Source of the DNA: Candidatus Magasanikiibacteriota bacterium
GTDB lineage: Bacteria; Patescibacteriota; Patescibacteriia; Magasanikbacterales; UBA922
DNA: 15,952 bases
Reading direction: 5' to 3'
Assembly: GCA_023246555.1 (NCBI GenBank)
Contig: JAHFIC010000018.1
Coordinates: 1-15,952 of the forward strand
The position numbers and the translations under genes are program-made. Of this stretch, positions 1-7,294 are shown in pieces. Each line of letters opens with the position of its first letter. The stretch's first letter is position 1. The notes under the pieces were generated by a model. It saw only the letters and a list, made by a program, of their open reading frames with translations, was not told the DNA's origin and ran no database searches.

Positions 1-188
1 AAGGTACGAATGGATTCGATATCGGCGATGGTAAAATGCACCTCAAACGCCCGCTCTACCTCGCTTACAAAAAGCAGATGATTAAAAGAATCCCAAGCCG
101 CTGTTTCTGATCGTGCCAGCGCAAGCGTTACCGATTCTCGCGGCAGGCCAAACACGCGCGACGCGATTGACAAAAGTTCTTCATGCAT
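1..188 (-). CDS. Acyl carrier protein (partial, C-terminus outside window)
   Basis: The first 62 residues of a small acidic protein are visible before the window ends. The pattern fits an acyl carrier protein. An N-terminal helix (HEELLSIASRVFGLP) is followed by the phosphopantetheine site AWDSFNHL at about residues 35-42, with Ser37 as the predicted attachment point, and then a helix rich in acidic residues (VSEVERAF). The usual motif is DSL; here it is DSF. The start ATG at 188-186 overlaps the end of the FkbH-type gene in an eight-base ATGCATGA junction, so translation is probably coupled. With holo-ACP synthase and the FkbH-type protein just upstream, the likely role is to carry a glyceryl or related three-carbon unit as a thioester. 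The family is clear; the substrate is inferred from context. Confidence 0.85.
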   Translation of the reverse strand, partial: MHEELLSIASRVFGLPRESVTLALARSETAAWDSFNHLLFVSEVERAFEVHFTIADIESIRT

Positions 189-1968
189 AGGGTGTGGTAT
201 TGACTTGAATATGTTCCGGCATAGGAAAAGGACGGCTTGTATCGTATTCCCACTCCTCGACATCGTGAACGACGCCAAGACGCGTAAAACCGGATCGAAC
301 GAAAAAACCTTGTGCCGGCTGATTCTTTTTGGTGGAAATAAACTCGCCAATGATCCTCTCTGCCTTGGCGATTTTTGCTTCGGCAATGACGTGTGCCAGG
401 ATGGCGTCTTCAACGCCGCGGCCGATCACGCGGCAGCTCAATAGAAACGAATCCAGCCGCCAAACCTCGCCAGCCATTAGCACAATAACGACGCCGATGA
501 GACCGCTGTCGCCGAAGCTGTCAGACAGAGACACGGCATAGACGCGGTGCTCTCCTTGCTGTACAAACCGTTCGATATCGCTCTCCAAATACCGGCGCGT
601 GGTCATGGTAAACTGGTTGGTTTTTTGTGTCAACTGGGCCACACGCGAGAATTGCATAGGCGATGGCGGCGCGATGGTCATGACCATCGACAGACTCTTC
701 AAATACTCCTCGAGACTGGTCATGCGCGTACGCAAATCCGTTCGTTTTTTTTCATCGGCATAGAGCCGGCCTTTTATCTTATCTTCATCGGTCATCTGCA
801 ATGCGTCAAAATACGGGAGTTCGGTAAACGCGCGAACAAGGTGCGCCGGGTCCTTCGGCAACTCGACGACCGCCACCTCCGGCAGCGCCTCGCGCACAAA
901 CGCGCAATTCAACGGATCGTCGTCAATAAACACCAAACTATCCAAACCGATATTCAATGTTTCGGCAATGCGCTTCAGGTTGTCGACTTTATCATTCCAA
1001 TTGATCTCTACTGCCGCAAGCTGAGTTTCTTTGAGGACCATATATGGATGTTCACGAAAAACCTTGAGCGCATCCGCTTCGTTATTTTTACTGTTAACCG
1101 CCAAAATGATGCCACGCTGAAACAACGACAAAAGGTGCTTCTGAAATTCAAAATACGGCCGACCTTCCGGTGTCGGGCCAAGACGAATACCTTCGATCCC
1201 GTCTTCTCCAACGACTCCTCCCCAGAGCGTGTTATCAAGGTCGAGTACAATGCATTTTTTGGTGCGCCACGTCGCCGCACGGATATACCGAAAGTATTCA
1301 CGCGTTAACGCCGGAATATGATCGGGAGCAATGGCAAAATCGCCGAGATAGTACAAGCGATCGTCGCGAACATTGTCCACGCCAACCGCCGACGCGAAGC
1401 GGTCAAAATCAAACACATACACGCGGGATCGCTGTTTCGCGTACGCAAATAATTTCTCGTTGAACGCGCGAACGGACTCTCGGAAACCAAACGGTTCTTT
1501 CTCCTCGAGAATCCCCAGCGGAGAATACGACGGCACGAGAAACGTATGCGGGATGATCACCGCGTCTGGCAGGCGATTCTCAAGCTGGTCGATGAACGAA
1601 CGAATGAGCGCGAATTGTTCCAGAACCCATGCTTCCCGTTCTGTAACGCTTTGCGCGTAAGGAAGAAATACCATGTCTCCGGCAAATGAGGCGAAGTCAA
1701 TGCAAAGAAAGATCATGTTTGGTCGAAACGCATACAGGTCGCTCTCGGGATTTAGGATCTCTTGCGCATACTGTTTATAACCGCCGACAAATACTTCAAC
1801 CGGGATACCCGCTTCACTCGCCTGAACGGCGAGCGCCTCCTGAAACCATTGCATGGTAAAATTGCCGACGAGAGCGACACGGAATGAATCCTCTCTTTGC
1901 GTCAAACGAGCATACGCCGCCACATAATCGGCGACGCTTCTTCCTCCAGTTGGAGCCATATGATCCAT
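181..1968 (-). CDS. FkbH-type HAD-IIIC protein (glyceryl-ACP loading)
   Basis: A 595-residue protein with the three-part FkbH layout. An N-terminal region of about 225 residues is SGNH-like and includes the segment QYAQEILNPESDLYAF. The HAD core follows, with LDLDNTLWGG (Asp243 and Asp245), NSKNN (292-296), WNDK (Lys327) and IDDDP (349-352). The C-terminal GNAT-like part begins near QKTNQFTMTTRRY (448-460). FkbH-type enzymes dephosphorylate 1,3-bisphosphoglycerate and tether the glyceryl group to an ACP, as in methoxymalonyl-ACP pathways. All HAD catalytic positions seem intact. A longer start at 2016 would overlap acpS by 35 bases; the ATG at 1968 has GAGAG upstream and leaves a 13-base gap after acpS, so I chose it. 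The ACP gene overlaps its stop codon. What happens to glyceryl-ACP next is not visible here. Confidence 0.9.
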   Translation of the reverse strand: MDHMAPTGGRSVADYVAAYARLTQREDSFRVALVGNFTMQWFQEALAVQASEAGIPVEVFVGGYKQYAQEILNPESDLYAFRPNMIFLCIDFASFAGDMVFLPYAQSVTEREAWVLEQFALIRSFIDQLENRLPDAVIIPHTFLVPSYSPLGILEEKEPFGFRESVRAFNEKLFAYAKQRSRVYVFDFDRFASAVGVDNVRDDRLYYLGDFAIAPDHIPALTREYFRYIRAATWRTKKCIVLDLDNTLWGGVVGEDGIEGIRLGPTPEGRPYFEFQKHLLSLFQRGIILAVNSKNNEADALKVFREHPYMVLKETQLAAVEINWNDKVDNLKRIAETLNIGLDSLVFIDDDPLNCAFVREALPEVAVVELPKDPAHLVRAFTELPYFDALQMTDEDKIKGRLYADEKKRTDLRTRMTSLEEYLKSLSMVMTIAPPSPMQFSRVAQLTQKTNQFTMTTRRYLESDIERFVQQGEHRVYAVSLSDSFGDSGLIGVVIVLMAGEVWRLDSFLLSCRVIGRGVEDAILAHVIAEAKIAKAERIIGEFISTKKNQPAQGFFVRSGFTRLGVVHDVEEWEYDTSRPFPMPEHIQVNTTPYA

Positions 1969-1981
1969 AGGTATACGTCTC

Positions 1982-2365
1982 TCAAGCCGATTGAACAATA
2001 ACCACCGCGATGGCAAGGCTCTCCGTATGCGAAATTGATACTGTCGCGGTGACCTCGTGGGCTCTCGGCAATGACGTGATCCGCGGCTGTCCCTGCGCAG
2101 AGTGGGTCACCTCAATCGTGAGGTAATCAAGGCTCGAGGCCATCTCGTCGTCGCCAAACGAATTCAGGGCTTTGATCAATGCTTCCTTTGCAGCAAAACA
2201 CCCGGCGAAACTCTGCGCTGGGTCGGGCTGTGACTCACAATACGCAATTTCTCCTGCGGTAAATACCCGAGCGAAAAAATTACTAGCCGTCTCGCCAGTC
2301 AACGCGCGAAAACGTCCGACATCGAGAAGATCGGTGCCGACGCCAATGCGTTCTCGGTGAGACAT
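1982..2365 (-). CDS. acpS: Holo-[acyl-carrier-protein] synthase (4'-phosphopantetheinyl transferase)
   Basis: A 127-residue AcpS-family protein, close to the usual length of about 120-130. It has the N-terminal metal-binding motif GTDLLDVGRF, the central FAAKEALIKAL motif (canonical FaaKEAxxKAl) and the C-terminal VSISHTESLAIAVV segment. It would move phosphopantetheine from CoA to the serine of an ACP in the cytoplasm. The ORF is open 44 codons further upstream, but that part antisense-overlaps nothing useful and runs across the DUF5989-like gene in another frame. The ATG at 2365 starts a normal AcpS N-terminus and lies two bases after the stop of the DUF5989-like gene. Placed directly before the FkbH-type gene and the ACP, it may be a dedicated copy for this pathway, or the only copy in a reduced genome; the window cannot tell which. 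Confidence 0.93.
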   Translation of the reverse strand: MSHRERIGVGTDLLDVGRFRALTGETASNFFARVFTAGEIAYCESQPDPAQSFAGCFAAKEALIKALNSFGDDEMASSLDYLTIEVTHSAQGQPRITSLPRAHEVTATVSISHTESLAIAVVIVQSA

Positions 2366-2367
2366 AA

Positions 2368-2529
2368 TCAAAACAGCGCGTAAATAAACGGCGACAAGAC
2401 GCTTCCTTGACCGGCAACCACGAGGAAGCCGACCAAGATGAGCATGAGGATGATCGGGGTCATCCACCACGCTTTTCGGGCTTTCAAAAACGCCCATGCC
2501 TCACCGAGAAGTGTTTTGTTGTTGGACAT
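2368..2529 (-). CDS. Small membrane protein, DUF5989/SxtK-like
   Basis: A 53-residue protein found by reading the gap between the SGNH gene and acpS. It starts MSNNKTLLGEAWAFLKARKA, has one hydrophobic stretch (about residues 24-40, rich in I, L and V), and ends QGSVLSPFIYALF. The layout of a short basic amphipathic head (EAWxFLKxRKxWW), one membrane span, then a polar turn and a PFIYxLF tail matches what I know of the DUF5989 family. Those proteins are about 50 residues long and typically sit beside NodU/CmcH carbamoyltransferases; SxtK of the saxitoxin clusters has similar size and position. The gene lies 44 bases after the SGNH gene and two bases before acpS, within the same operon. No biochemical role is established for the family. 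It may help assemble or anchor the carbamoyltransferase/SGNH machinery. Confidence 0.85.
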   Translation of the reverse strand: MSNNKTLLGEAWAFLKARKAWWMTPIILMLILVGFLVVAGQGSVLSPFIYALF

Positions 2530-2535
2530 AACTCT

Positions 2536-2576
2536 TAGCTACTTAGCTTGCTAGGTCATAAAAAGCTAAAAAGCTA
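2536..2576 (-). other. Intercistronic hairpin between SGNH and DUF5989-like genes
   Basis: Arms at 2536-2549 and 2563-2576 are inverted repeats pairing at 12 of 14 positions, with a 13-base loop. The outer arm includes the SGNH stop codon, and the stem ends seven bases before the DUF5989-like ATG. No long T-run follows on the transcribed strand, so it is not a standard terminator. It could protect or process the mRNA, or tune initiation of the small downstream gene. Its structure is visible; its function is inferred. Confidence 0.4.
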
Positions 2577-3830
2577 TTTTCCAATCCACTCGAAAATTGC
2601 CTCCGCCGCGAGCGCGTGACCGGCAGCATTCCAGTGCGCGTCAACATCAAAGTATAACTTTTCCTCCTTATGATCTCGAAAAATCGAAGTTAAGTCAAGG
2701 ACCGGGATATTTGCCTCCTTACCAACAGCTTCGATAAGATTAAACCCAAAGGCTTCATTTTCCAAATACGACTCATCCCTGAAAAAATGCGCGTATTCTT
2801 CTTTGTACACCGATTCTTTTGACGGGATAAGCACGAAAAGAATCCGCTCGATATCAGCGCGAGCGTGAAGCTCTACACTGAGTTCTTCCAATGCCGCGCG
2901 GAAGGCCTCCTGATCGCGGCGAATAAACGCGATTGACGCGCCGCGATTGGTAAAGAGCGACATCCCATTCTCCATGACCGCTTGTTCGCGTGGCCGAAAG
3001 AGGTGTTTGACAAGCTGACCCGCAACCGAATATTTGAACGTGAATCTTTCCTGAAGTGATGGCGCGGCAATCTGCGAGAGCATTTCTTTCTCGTACAATG
3101 AGGCCATATCAGACTCTGGCAATGGCGCTTCCAAATCATTGGCAAAGAAACCAATAATCACGGTCTTGTTCGCTTCGGTCTTTGGAATGAAATCCCGGGC
3201 CAGAATGGCATACTGCGTCAAACCGTATCCGCCAATGCCAAAGGTAATGACTGGCATATTCCACTTCTTTGCCAGCTGTCCATAATACGCCTCATCGCGC
3301 GCGACCCAAGAACCGTGGGTGAACGAATCACCGATAAAAAACACGGAGCTTGATGCGTACGAGACTCCGACGTTACGAAATCCATATTCATCGGAATCAT
3401 AGACTCCCTTGACGCCCTCATCGAGCCACGTGAGTTCAAAATTCGACAAATTTGGTCGGGTGGTGTACCCCAGCTTCTCGTGCGGCACAATAAAGTCGCG
3501 AAAAAATCGAATACGCTCTGGAGTGGGCCGCGGAAGGAAAATGCCAAAAGCGAGAACGATGAACTCACAGACGGCATACATCAAGAGAGCGACCGATACG
3601 TCTTTCCATCGCCGCCGGATGATATCGAGAAGCCAGGCTGGAGCGCGACGGGCGATGATGCCAATGCACAAAAGTGCTAATTCGAAAAGGACAATGACTG
3701 CAATCACGCCCTTCGACTCAATCTTTCCATCCGCAGACAGAAAAAAAGCGACCGTGCTCGGATTAATGGCCAATGCACCAAGAATCATGACGACTCCAAG
3801 CGCGCGGATGATACGTTCAATCGGTCGCAT
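2574..3830 (-). CDS. Membrane-anchored SGNH/GDSL hydrolase-family protein
   Basis: A 418-residue protein with three predicted N-terminal membrane spans (about residues 10-32, 41-60 and 78-99) followed by an SGNH domain. Block I is FIGDSFTHG with the nucleophile Ser169. A glycine block GIGGYG lies near 199-204. The Asn of block III is in FFANDL (Asn231). The catalytic Asp/His are in DVDAHWN (Asp397, His399), so the full catalytic set is present. Such anchored SGNH proteins often add or remove O-acyl groups on envelope glycans, and the outer face is the likely working side. I used the ATG at 3830; the longer frame begins inside the carbamoyltransferase gene. The chosen start overlaps that gene by 14 bases. 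Pairing with a carbamoyltransferase and an SxtK-like protein parallels the GDSL protein SxtL. Substrate unknown. Confidence 0.85.
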   Translation of the reverse strand: MRPIERIIRALGVVMILGALAINPSTVAFFLSADGKIESKGVIAVIVLFELALLCIGIIARRAPAWLLDIIRRRWKDVSVALLMYAVCEFIVLAFGIFLPRPTPERIRFFRDFIVPHEKLGYTTRPNLSNFELTWLDEGVKGVYDSDEYGFRNVGVSYASSSVFFIGDSFTHGSWVARDEAYYGQLAKKWNMPVITFGIGGYGLTQYAILARDFIPKTEANKTVIIGFFANDLEAPLPESDMASLYEKEMLSQIAAPSLQERFTFKYSVAGQLVKHLFRPREQAVMENGMSLFTNRGASIAFIRRDQEAFRAALEELSVELHARADIERILFVLIPSKESVYKEEYAHFFRDESYLENEAFGFNLIEAVGKEANIPVLDLTSIFRDHKEEKLYFDVDAHWNAAGHALAAEAIFEWIGK

Positions 3831-5577
3831 ATTGTTCGGAATCCCACAGATCTTTTGAATTATCACTTCGTCGCACCAAAAATCGGTCGAGAACTAGGAC
3901 ATCAATGCCCGTCCCCATCATACAACGATAAGCGTCCTGCGGTGTCATGACAATCGGCTCGCCGCGGATATTGAATGACGTGTTAACCAGAATGGGGATC
4001 CCGGATCGCCTGCCAAACGCCTTGATGAGATCATAGTATATTGGATTCTGCGAACGACGAACGGTCTGTAGTCGTCCGCTGCCGTCGACGTGCGTGACCG
4101 CCGGAATCTTCTCGCGCCACTCGGGCCGAATCGGGTATACCATAAGCATAAAATCTGTTGCTTCTGGAACCGGCGTATCGCAATCAAAATACGTGAGCGC
4201 ATCATCTGCACAAACAGCTGGAGCGAATGGGCGAAATTTCTCGCGATGTTTTACCTTCAAATTCAAAATCTCCTGCATTTTTGGATTACACGGATTCGAC
4301 AAAATGCTTCGCGCCCCCAATGCACGCGGTCCCCACTCCATGCGCCCTTGGAACCAACCAACAACCTGATTTTCCCACAATAAATCCGCGACGGTTTCAG
4401 TGAGTTCCGTATCATCTTTCAGCGTCGTATAGCGAATGTTTGCGCTCTTGAGATACATCTCAATCTCCTCGATTGAATACCGGGGACCCGTATAGGCATC
4501 GCGCAAAACAAAATTTCTTTTGTGACCAAAAATTGTGTGATAAACATAGCTCGCCGCCCCCATGCTGGTTCCCCCATCGCCCGGATCCGGCTGGATCCAG
4601 ATGCGTTTGAACGGCGTCTGCCGCAGTATTTTTCCGTTGTACACGCTGTTCAGCGCGACACCTCCAGCCAAAACGACATTCTCCGCTCCCGTTTCCTTGT
4701 GCGCATGGGTGAGAATTTTTGTCATGACATCTTCGAGAATCAGTTGAACCGCGGCCGCGATATCCTTGTGCCGATCTTCGAGAGGAGCATCGGCAGATCG
4801 AATGTCTCCGCCCAAAAGATCGCATAATTTTTGCGCGGGCATTCTATCGGCATAGTGATACAGGAAATACGACAGATCGAGGCGATAGCTCCCATCCTCT
4901 TTGATATCAATCACCTGCCGTAATTTTTTGTAGTGCTCATTCGTATCTCGATTCATGTTGCCGTAGGGAGACAATCCCATCACCTTGTATTCGGAATTGT
5001 TCACGCTAAATCCTAAGTAGGCCGTGATCGTCGAGTACAAAAGCCCAAGAGAATGCGGGAAACGAATATCTTTCAAAAGTTCAATCTGCTCCCCTTCCCC
5101 GTATCCGTATGTCGTGGTCGTCCATTCACCGACGCCATCCACCGTCACAATCGCGGCGGAATCAAACGGCGACACCAAAAAACTCGATGCGGCATGCGCG
5201 AGGTGATGTTCGATAAACAGGACATCCCCAGTATAACCAAGTTTTTTCTTGATGATTTTCGGCACCCGGAGCTTTTCATGAAACCACGCCGGGAGAGATG
5301 ACACAAAAGTTTTTCCGCTCTTTGGAAACATCTCGAGATGCTGTGATAATAGCCGTTCAAATTTGAGCATCGGCTTTTCATAAAAACCGACGGCAGAAAT
5401 ATCAGCAATCGTTATTCCCTGGCTTGCGAGACACCACTGAATAGCATGGAGAGGAAAGCTGGTATCGTGCTTCTTCCGGGTGAAACGCTCTTCTTGAGCG
5501 GCGGCGACAACAACGCCATCTTTCAGGAGCGTAGCCGAGGAGTCGTGATAAAAACAGGAAATACCAAGAATATACAT
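3817..5577 (-). CDS. NodU/CmcH-family O-carbamoyltransferase
   Basis: A 586-residue protein covering both domains of the family at full length. The N-terminal part has CFYHDSSATLL (His11), EHHLAHAASSF (123-133) and VTVDGVGEW (Asp147). These match the metal-binding and carbamoyladenylate-forming site described for TobZ-type enzymes. LAGGVALNSVYNG (303-315) forms part of the nucleotide site. The C-terminal YrdC-independent transfer domain includes EWGPRALGARSIL (414-426) and VNTSFN (531-536). The family uses carbamoyl phosphate and ATP to carbamoylate a hydroxyl, usually of a sugar or a natural product. With rmlB and glycosyltransferases nearby, a sugar hydroxyl is the likely acceptor. It starts the group containing the SGNH protein, DUF5989-like protein, acpS and fkbH. 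Its ATG lies one base from a 160-bp palindrome, and the only Shine-Dalgarno-like sequence (AAAAGG, four bases upstream) is inside the palindrome's arm. Confidence 0.95.
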   Translation of the reverse strand: MYILGISCFYHDSSATLLKDGVVVAAAQEERFTRKKHDTSFPLHAIQWCLASQGITIADISAVGFYEKPMLKFERLLSQHLEMFPKSGKTFVSSLPAWFHEKLRVPKIIKKKLGYTGDVLFIEHHLAHAASSFLVSPFDSAAIVTVDGVGEWTTTTYGYGEGEQIELLKDIRFPHSLGLLYSTITAYLGFSVNNSEYKVMGLSPYGNMNRDTNEHYKKLRQVIDIKEDGSYRLDLSYFLYHYADRMPAQKLCDLLGGDIRSADAPLEDRHKDIAAAVQLILEDVMTKILTHAHKETGAENVVLAGGVALNSVYNGKILRQTPFKRIWIQPDPGDGGTSMGAASYVYHTIFGHKRNFVLRDAYTGPRYSIEEIEMYLKSANIRYTTLKDDTELTETVADLLWENQVVGWFQGRMEWGPRALGARSILSNPCNPKMQEILNLKVKHREKFRPFAPAVCADDALTYFDCDTPVPEATDFMLMVYPIRPEWREKIPAVTHVDGSGRLQTVRRSQNPIYYDLIKAFGRRSGIPILVNTSFNIRGEPIVMTPQDAYRCMMGTGIDVLVLDRFLVRRSDNSKDLWDSEQYATD

Positions 5578-5578
5578 A

Positions 5579-5738
5579 AGACCTTTTGCAAAATAATTTT
5601 TTAGCGCAAAATATTGATCTTTCGAGTAAAAACTAGAAAAATAAATTTTGATGTTTAGCGGAGCTAAGCGGAAAAATTTTTTTTCGGTTTTTGCCGAAAG
5701 AGCGGATGTTGAGCATAAAATTATTTTGCAAAAGGTCT
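5579..5738. repeat. 160-bp imperfect palindrome with perfect 22-bp terminal inverted repeats (MITE-like)
   Basis: Bases 5579-5600 and 5717-5738 are exact inverted copies of each other. Inside them the arms stay partly complementary, for example CTTTCG at 5619-5624 with CGAAAG at 5695-5700. The centre is a small hairpin, TTAGC (5655-5659) and GCTAA (5663-5667), and a second local hairpin lies at 5682-5699. The trinucleotide ATA flanks both ends (5576-5578 and 5739-5741), as a short target duplication would. It fills the whole gap between the 80-residue membrane protein and the carbamoyltransferase. A miniature inverted-repeat element is one reading; a large regulatory RNA hairpin is the other. 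Confidence 0.75.
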
Positions 5739-5741
5739 ATA

Positions 5742-5984
5742 TCAGAATTGCCGATAATACTCCTCGATTGGTTTTTTCTTCAGATGAAGATCCGACCAGT
5801 AGCTTTTTTTTTCTTTCTCGATTTTCATCTCCAAAAAGCGCTTATGTCTTATGGTTGCGATGCATGAAGTGACCCCGACGCCAAGCAGGTACACGATTCC
5901 CAAAAGCACCGAATTCACGAGGGTTGCGATGCATAATCCGAATGCGTGCATTCCTTTTTGGATATCGTGAAAAAACCGTTTCAT
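5742..5984 (-). CDS. Small membrane protein with conserved-looking C-terminal tail (80 aa)
   Basis: An 80-residue protein beginning MKRFFHDIQKGMHAFG, with one or two hydrophobic segments (about residues 14-43) and then a charged tail ending KKKPIEEYYRQF. I do not recognise a named family with certainty. The plan (short basic head, membrane span, tail with KSYW and a terminal YYRQF) resembles small proteins I associate with NodU-type carbamoyltransferase clusters, which is a soft impression. The longer open frame to 6086 lies over the preceding gene. The ATG at 5984 is one base after that gene's TGA and has no Shine-Dalgarno, so translation is probably coupled. It is followed directly by the 160-bp palindrome and then the carbamoyltransferase. 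Likely a membrane partner or scaffold of the modification machinery, by context only. Confidence 0.65.
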   Translation of the reverse strand: MKRFFHDIQKGMHAFGLCIATLVNSVLLGIVYLLGVGVTSCIATIRHKRFLEMKIEKEKKSYWSDLHLKKKPIEEYYRQF

Positions 5985-5985
5985 A

Positions 5986-6165
5986 TCACGAAGAAAGGTA
6001 GCGGCGCAGGTACCGGCCGCTTCCGGTGATGCACAGTGTGATCGCGGCGACATGCACGAAAGACCAGCCTTCGGGAAGTTTTCCAAGAAGTGTCAGTACG
6101 CCAAAAAAGACGGTGGTAAACAAGAGATAGCCGATTAGAAATCCAAGGTGTTCACCAAGCGTCAT
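5986..6165 (-). CDS. Small two-span membrane protein (59 aa)
   Basis: A 59-residue protein beginning MTLGEHLGFLIGYLLF. Two hydrophobic segments (about residues 7-27 and 35-50) are separated by LGKLPEGWS, and it ends RYLRRYLSS. The start is well supported: AGGGGAG lies just upstream of the ATG at 6165, the strongest ribosome-binding site in the window. The longer frame to 6285 runs over the end of rmlB and lacks such a site. The gene begins 23 bases after rmlB and its stop is one base from the ATG of the 80-residue protein. The two tiny proteins are therefore probably made together and may act as a pair. No family recognised and no function can be read from the sequence. Confidence 0.7.
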   Translation of the reverse strand: MTLGEHLGFLIGYLLFTTVFFGVLTLLGKLPEGWSFVHVAAITLCITGSGRYLRRYLSS

Positions 6166-6188
6166 AGCTCCCCTATCATACCAGATTT

Positions 6189-7250
6189 TCAATAATATTT
6201 CGCTTCTTCCTGCCGTTTGTAATGATCCTGAAAAACATCTTTCCCTTTGATTTCTTCCCACCAAAAGCGGTGATTGAGATACCAAAGAACCGTATCGTGA
6301 ATCACTGCATCAAAATGCCGTTTCAATTCCCACCCCAATTCTTGTTTGATTTTCGTGGCATCGGGCGCATACCGAAGATCCGCGCCAGGCCGATCGCTCG
6401 TGTGAACCACATAGGCATCCACGGTGTTTGGAAGGGCGAGCGATTGTCGGATCGATTCGATAACTTCCATATTTGTTTTTTGCACCCCGGCCACGTTGTA
6501 GATCTCGCCATCGCGTCCGTGATGGAGCGCGCTGTCAATACCCTCGCAAAAATCCAACACATGAAGCCAAGAGCGGACATGCTCTCCGGTGCCATGAACA
6601 GGAATCTTTTTTCCTTCAATCATGTTTGAAATCGCGAGCGGAATCAATTTTTCCGGATATTGATACGGGCCGAAATTATTTGACCCGCGAACAATCACTG
6701 CTGGAAGCTTGTGGCTCCGCATATACGATTTGGTGAGAACGTCGGCGCTCGCTTTGGACGCTGAATACGGATTTGATGCATGAAGCGGCGCTTGTTCGGT
6801 GCAAAATCCTTCCGCCACGTCTCCATAGACTTCATCGGTAGAGATCTGAACAAAGCGCGGAACGCCGTGCCGTCGGCAAGCATCAATCAAGTTGTGCACG
6901 CCGAGGACATTGGTTCGAATAAAATCGTAAGAAGAATAAAGGGAGCGATCAACATGCGATTCAGCCGCAAAATTGACAATGACGTCGAAACGATACGTGG
7001 GAATGAGCCGATCGAGAAGATCTTTGTCGCAAATATCGCCGTGAAGAAAGACATAACGGCTGTCAGCCGCAGGCTTTCCACTTTCCACTTGTTCAATATC
7101 TGAAAGATTTGCCTGGTTGCCACAGTAGGTGAGAAGGTCAAGATTGTAGATTTGATAGGACGGATATCGCGTATAGATATGCCGCACAAAGTTGGAGCCG
7201 ATAAATCCGGCTCCGCCGCAGATGAGAATTTTCTTGCGCCAGTGATGCAT
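6189..7250 (-). CDS. rmlB: dTDP-glucose 4,6-dehydratase
   Basis: A 353-residue extended short-chain dehydrogenase/reductase. It has the NAD-binding GGAGFIGS (12-19), the FAAESHVDRS segment near 95-103, the catalytic TDE triad of STDEVYGD (Thr138, Asp139, Glu140), YSASK (Tyr162, Lys166), RGSNNFGPYQYPEKLIP and the C-terminal DRPGADLRYA. These features together identify RmlB/RfbB, which turns dTDP-glucose into dTDP-4-keto-6-deoxyglucose in the cytoplasm. The rmlA, rmlC and rmlD genes are not in the window, so the final sugar could be rhamnose or another 6-deoxysugar. No Shine-Dalgarno precedes the ATG at 7250. A good promoter ends close upstream, so the leader may be only about nine bases. Two small membrane proteins follow after 23 bases. 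Confidence 0.95.
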   Translation of the reverse strand: MHHWRKKILICGGAGFIGSNFVRHIYTRYPSYQIYNLDLLTYCGNQANLSDIEQVESGKPAADSRYVFLHGDICDKDLLDRLIPTYRFDVIVNFAAESHVDRSLYSSYDFIRTNVLGVHNLIDACRRHGVPRFVQISTDEVYGDVAEGFCTEQAPLHASNPYSASKASADVLTKSYMRSHKLPAVIVRGSNNFGPYQYPEKLIPLAISNMIEGKKIPVHGTGEHVRSWLHVLDFCEGIDSALHHGRDGEIYNVAGVQKTNMEVIESIRQSLALPNTVDAYVVHTSDRPGADLRYAPDATKIKQELGWELKRHFDAVIHDTVLWYLNHRFWWEEIKGKDVFQDHYKRQEEAKYY

Positions 7251-7265
7251 ACAGAAAGCGGGGCT

Positions 7266-7294
7266 ATGATAGCGAAAAAAAATGAGTCAGTCAA
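7266..7294 (-). promoter_or_regulatory. Candidate sigma-70-type promoter for rmlB
   Basis: On the minus strand TTGACT (7294-7289) and TATCAT (7271-7266) are separated by exactly 17 bases, close to the TTGACA/TATAAT consensus. Transcription would begin near 7259, about nine bases before the rmlB ATG. This fits the lack of a ribosome-binding site and suggests a short-leader or nearly leaderless mRNA. A second, weaker extended -10 (TGC TAAAAT) lies at 7349-7341. Confidence 0.65.

Noticed and set aside
547..1308. Plus-strand open frame of 253 codons
   Set aside because: It is antisense to the FkbH-type gene, whose motifs are all intact; the translation has no recognisable domain.
1969..2016. Extended N-terminus for the FkbH-type protein
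   Set aside because: It overlaps acpS by 35 bases and adds a basic segment absent from the family; the ATG at 1968 is better placed.
3831..3866. Longer start for the SGNH protein
   Set aside because: It adds 12 residues with no ribosome-binding site and deepens the overlap with the carbamoyltransferase gene.
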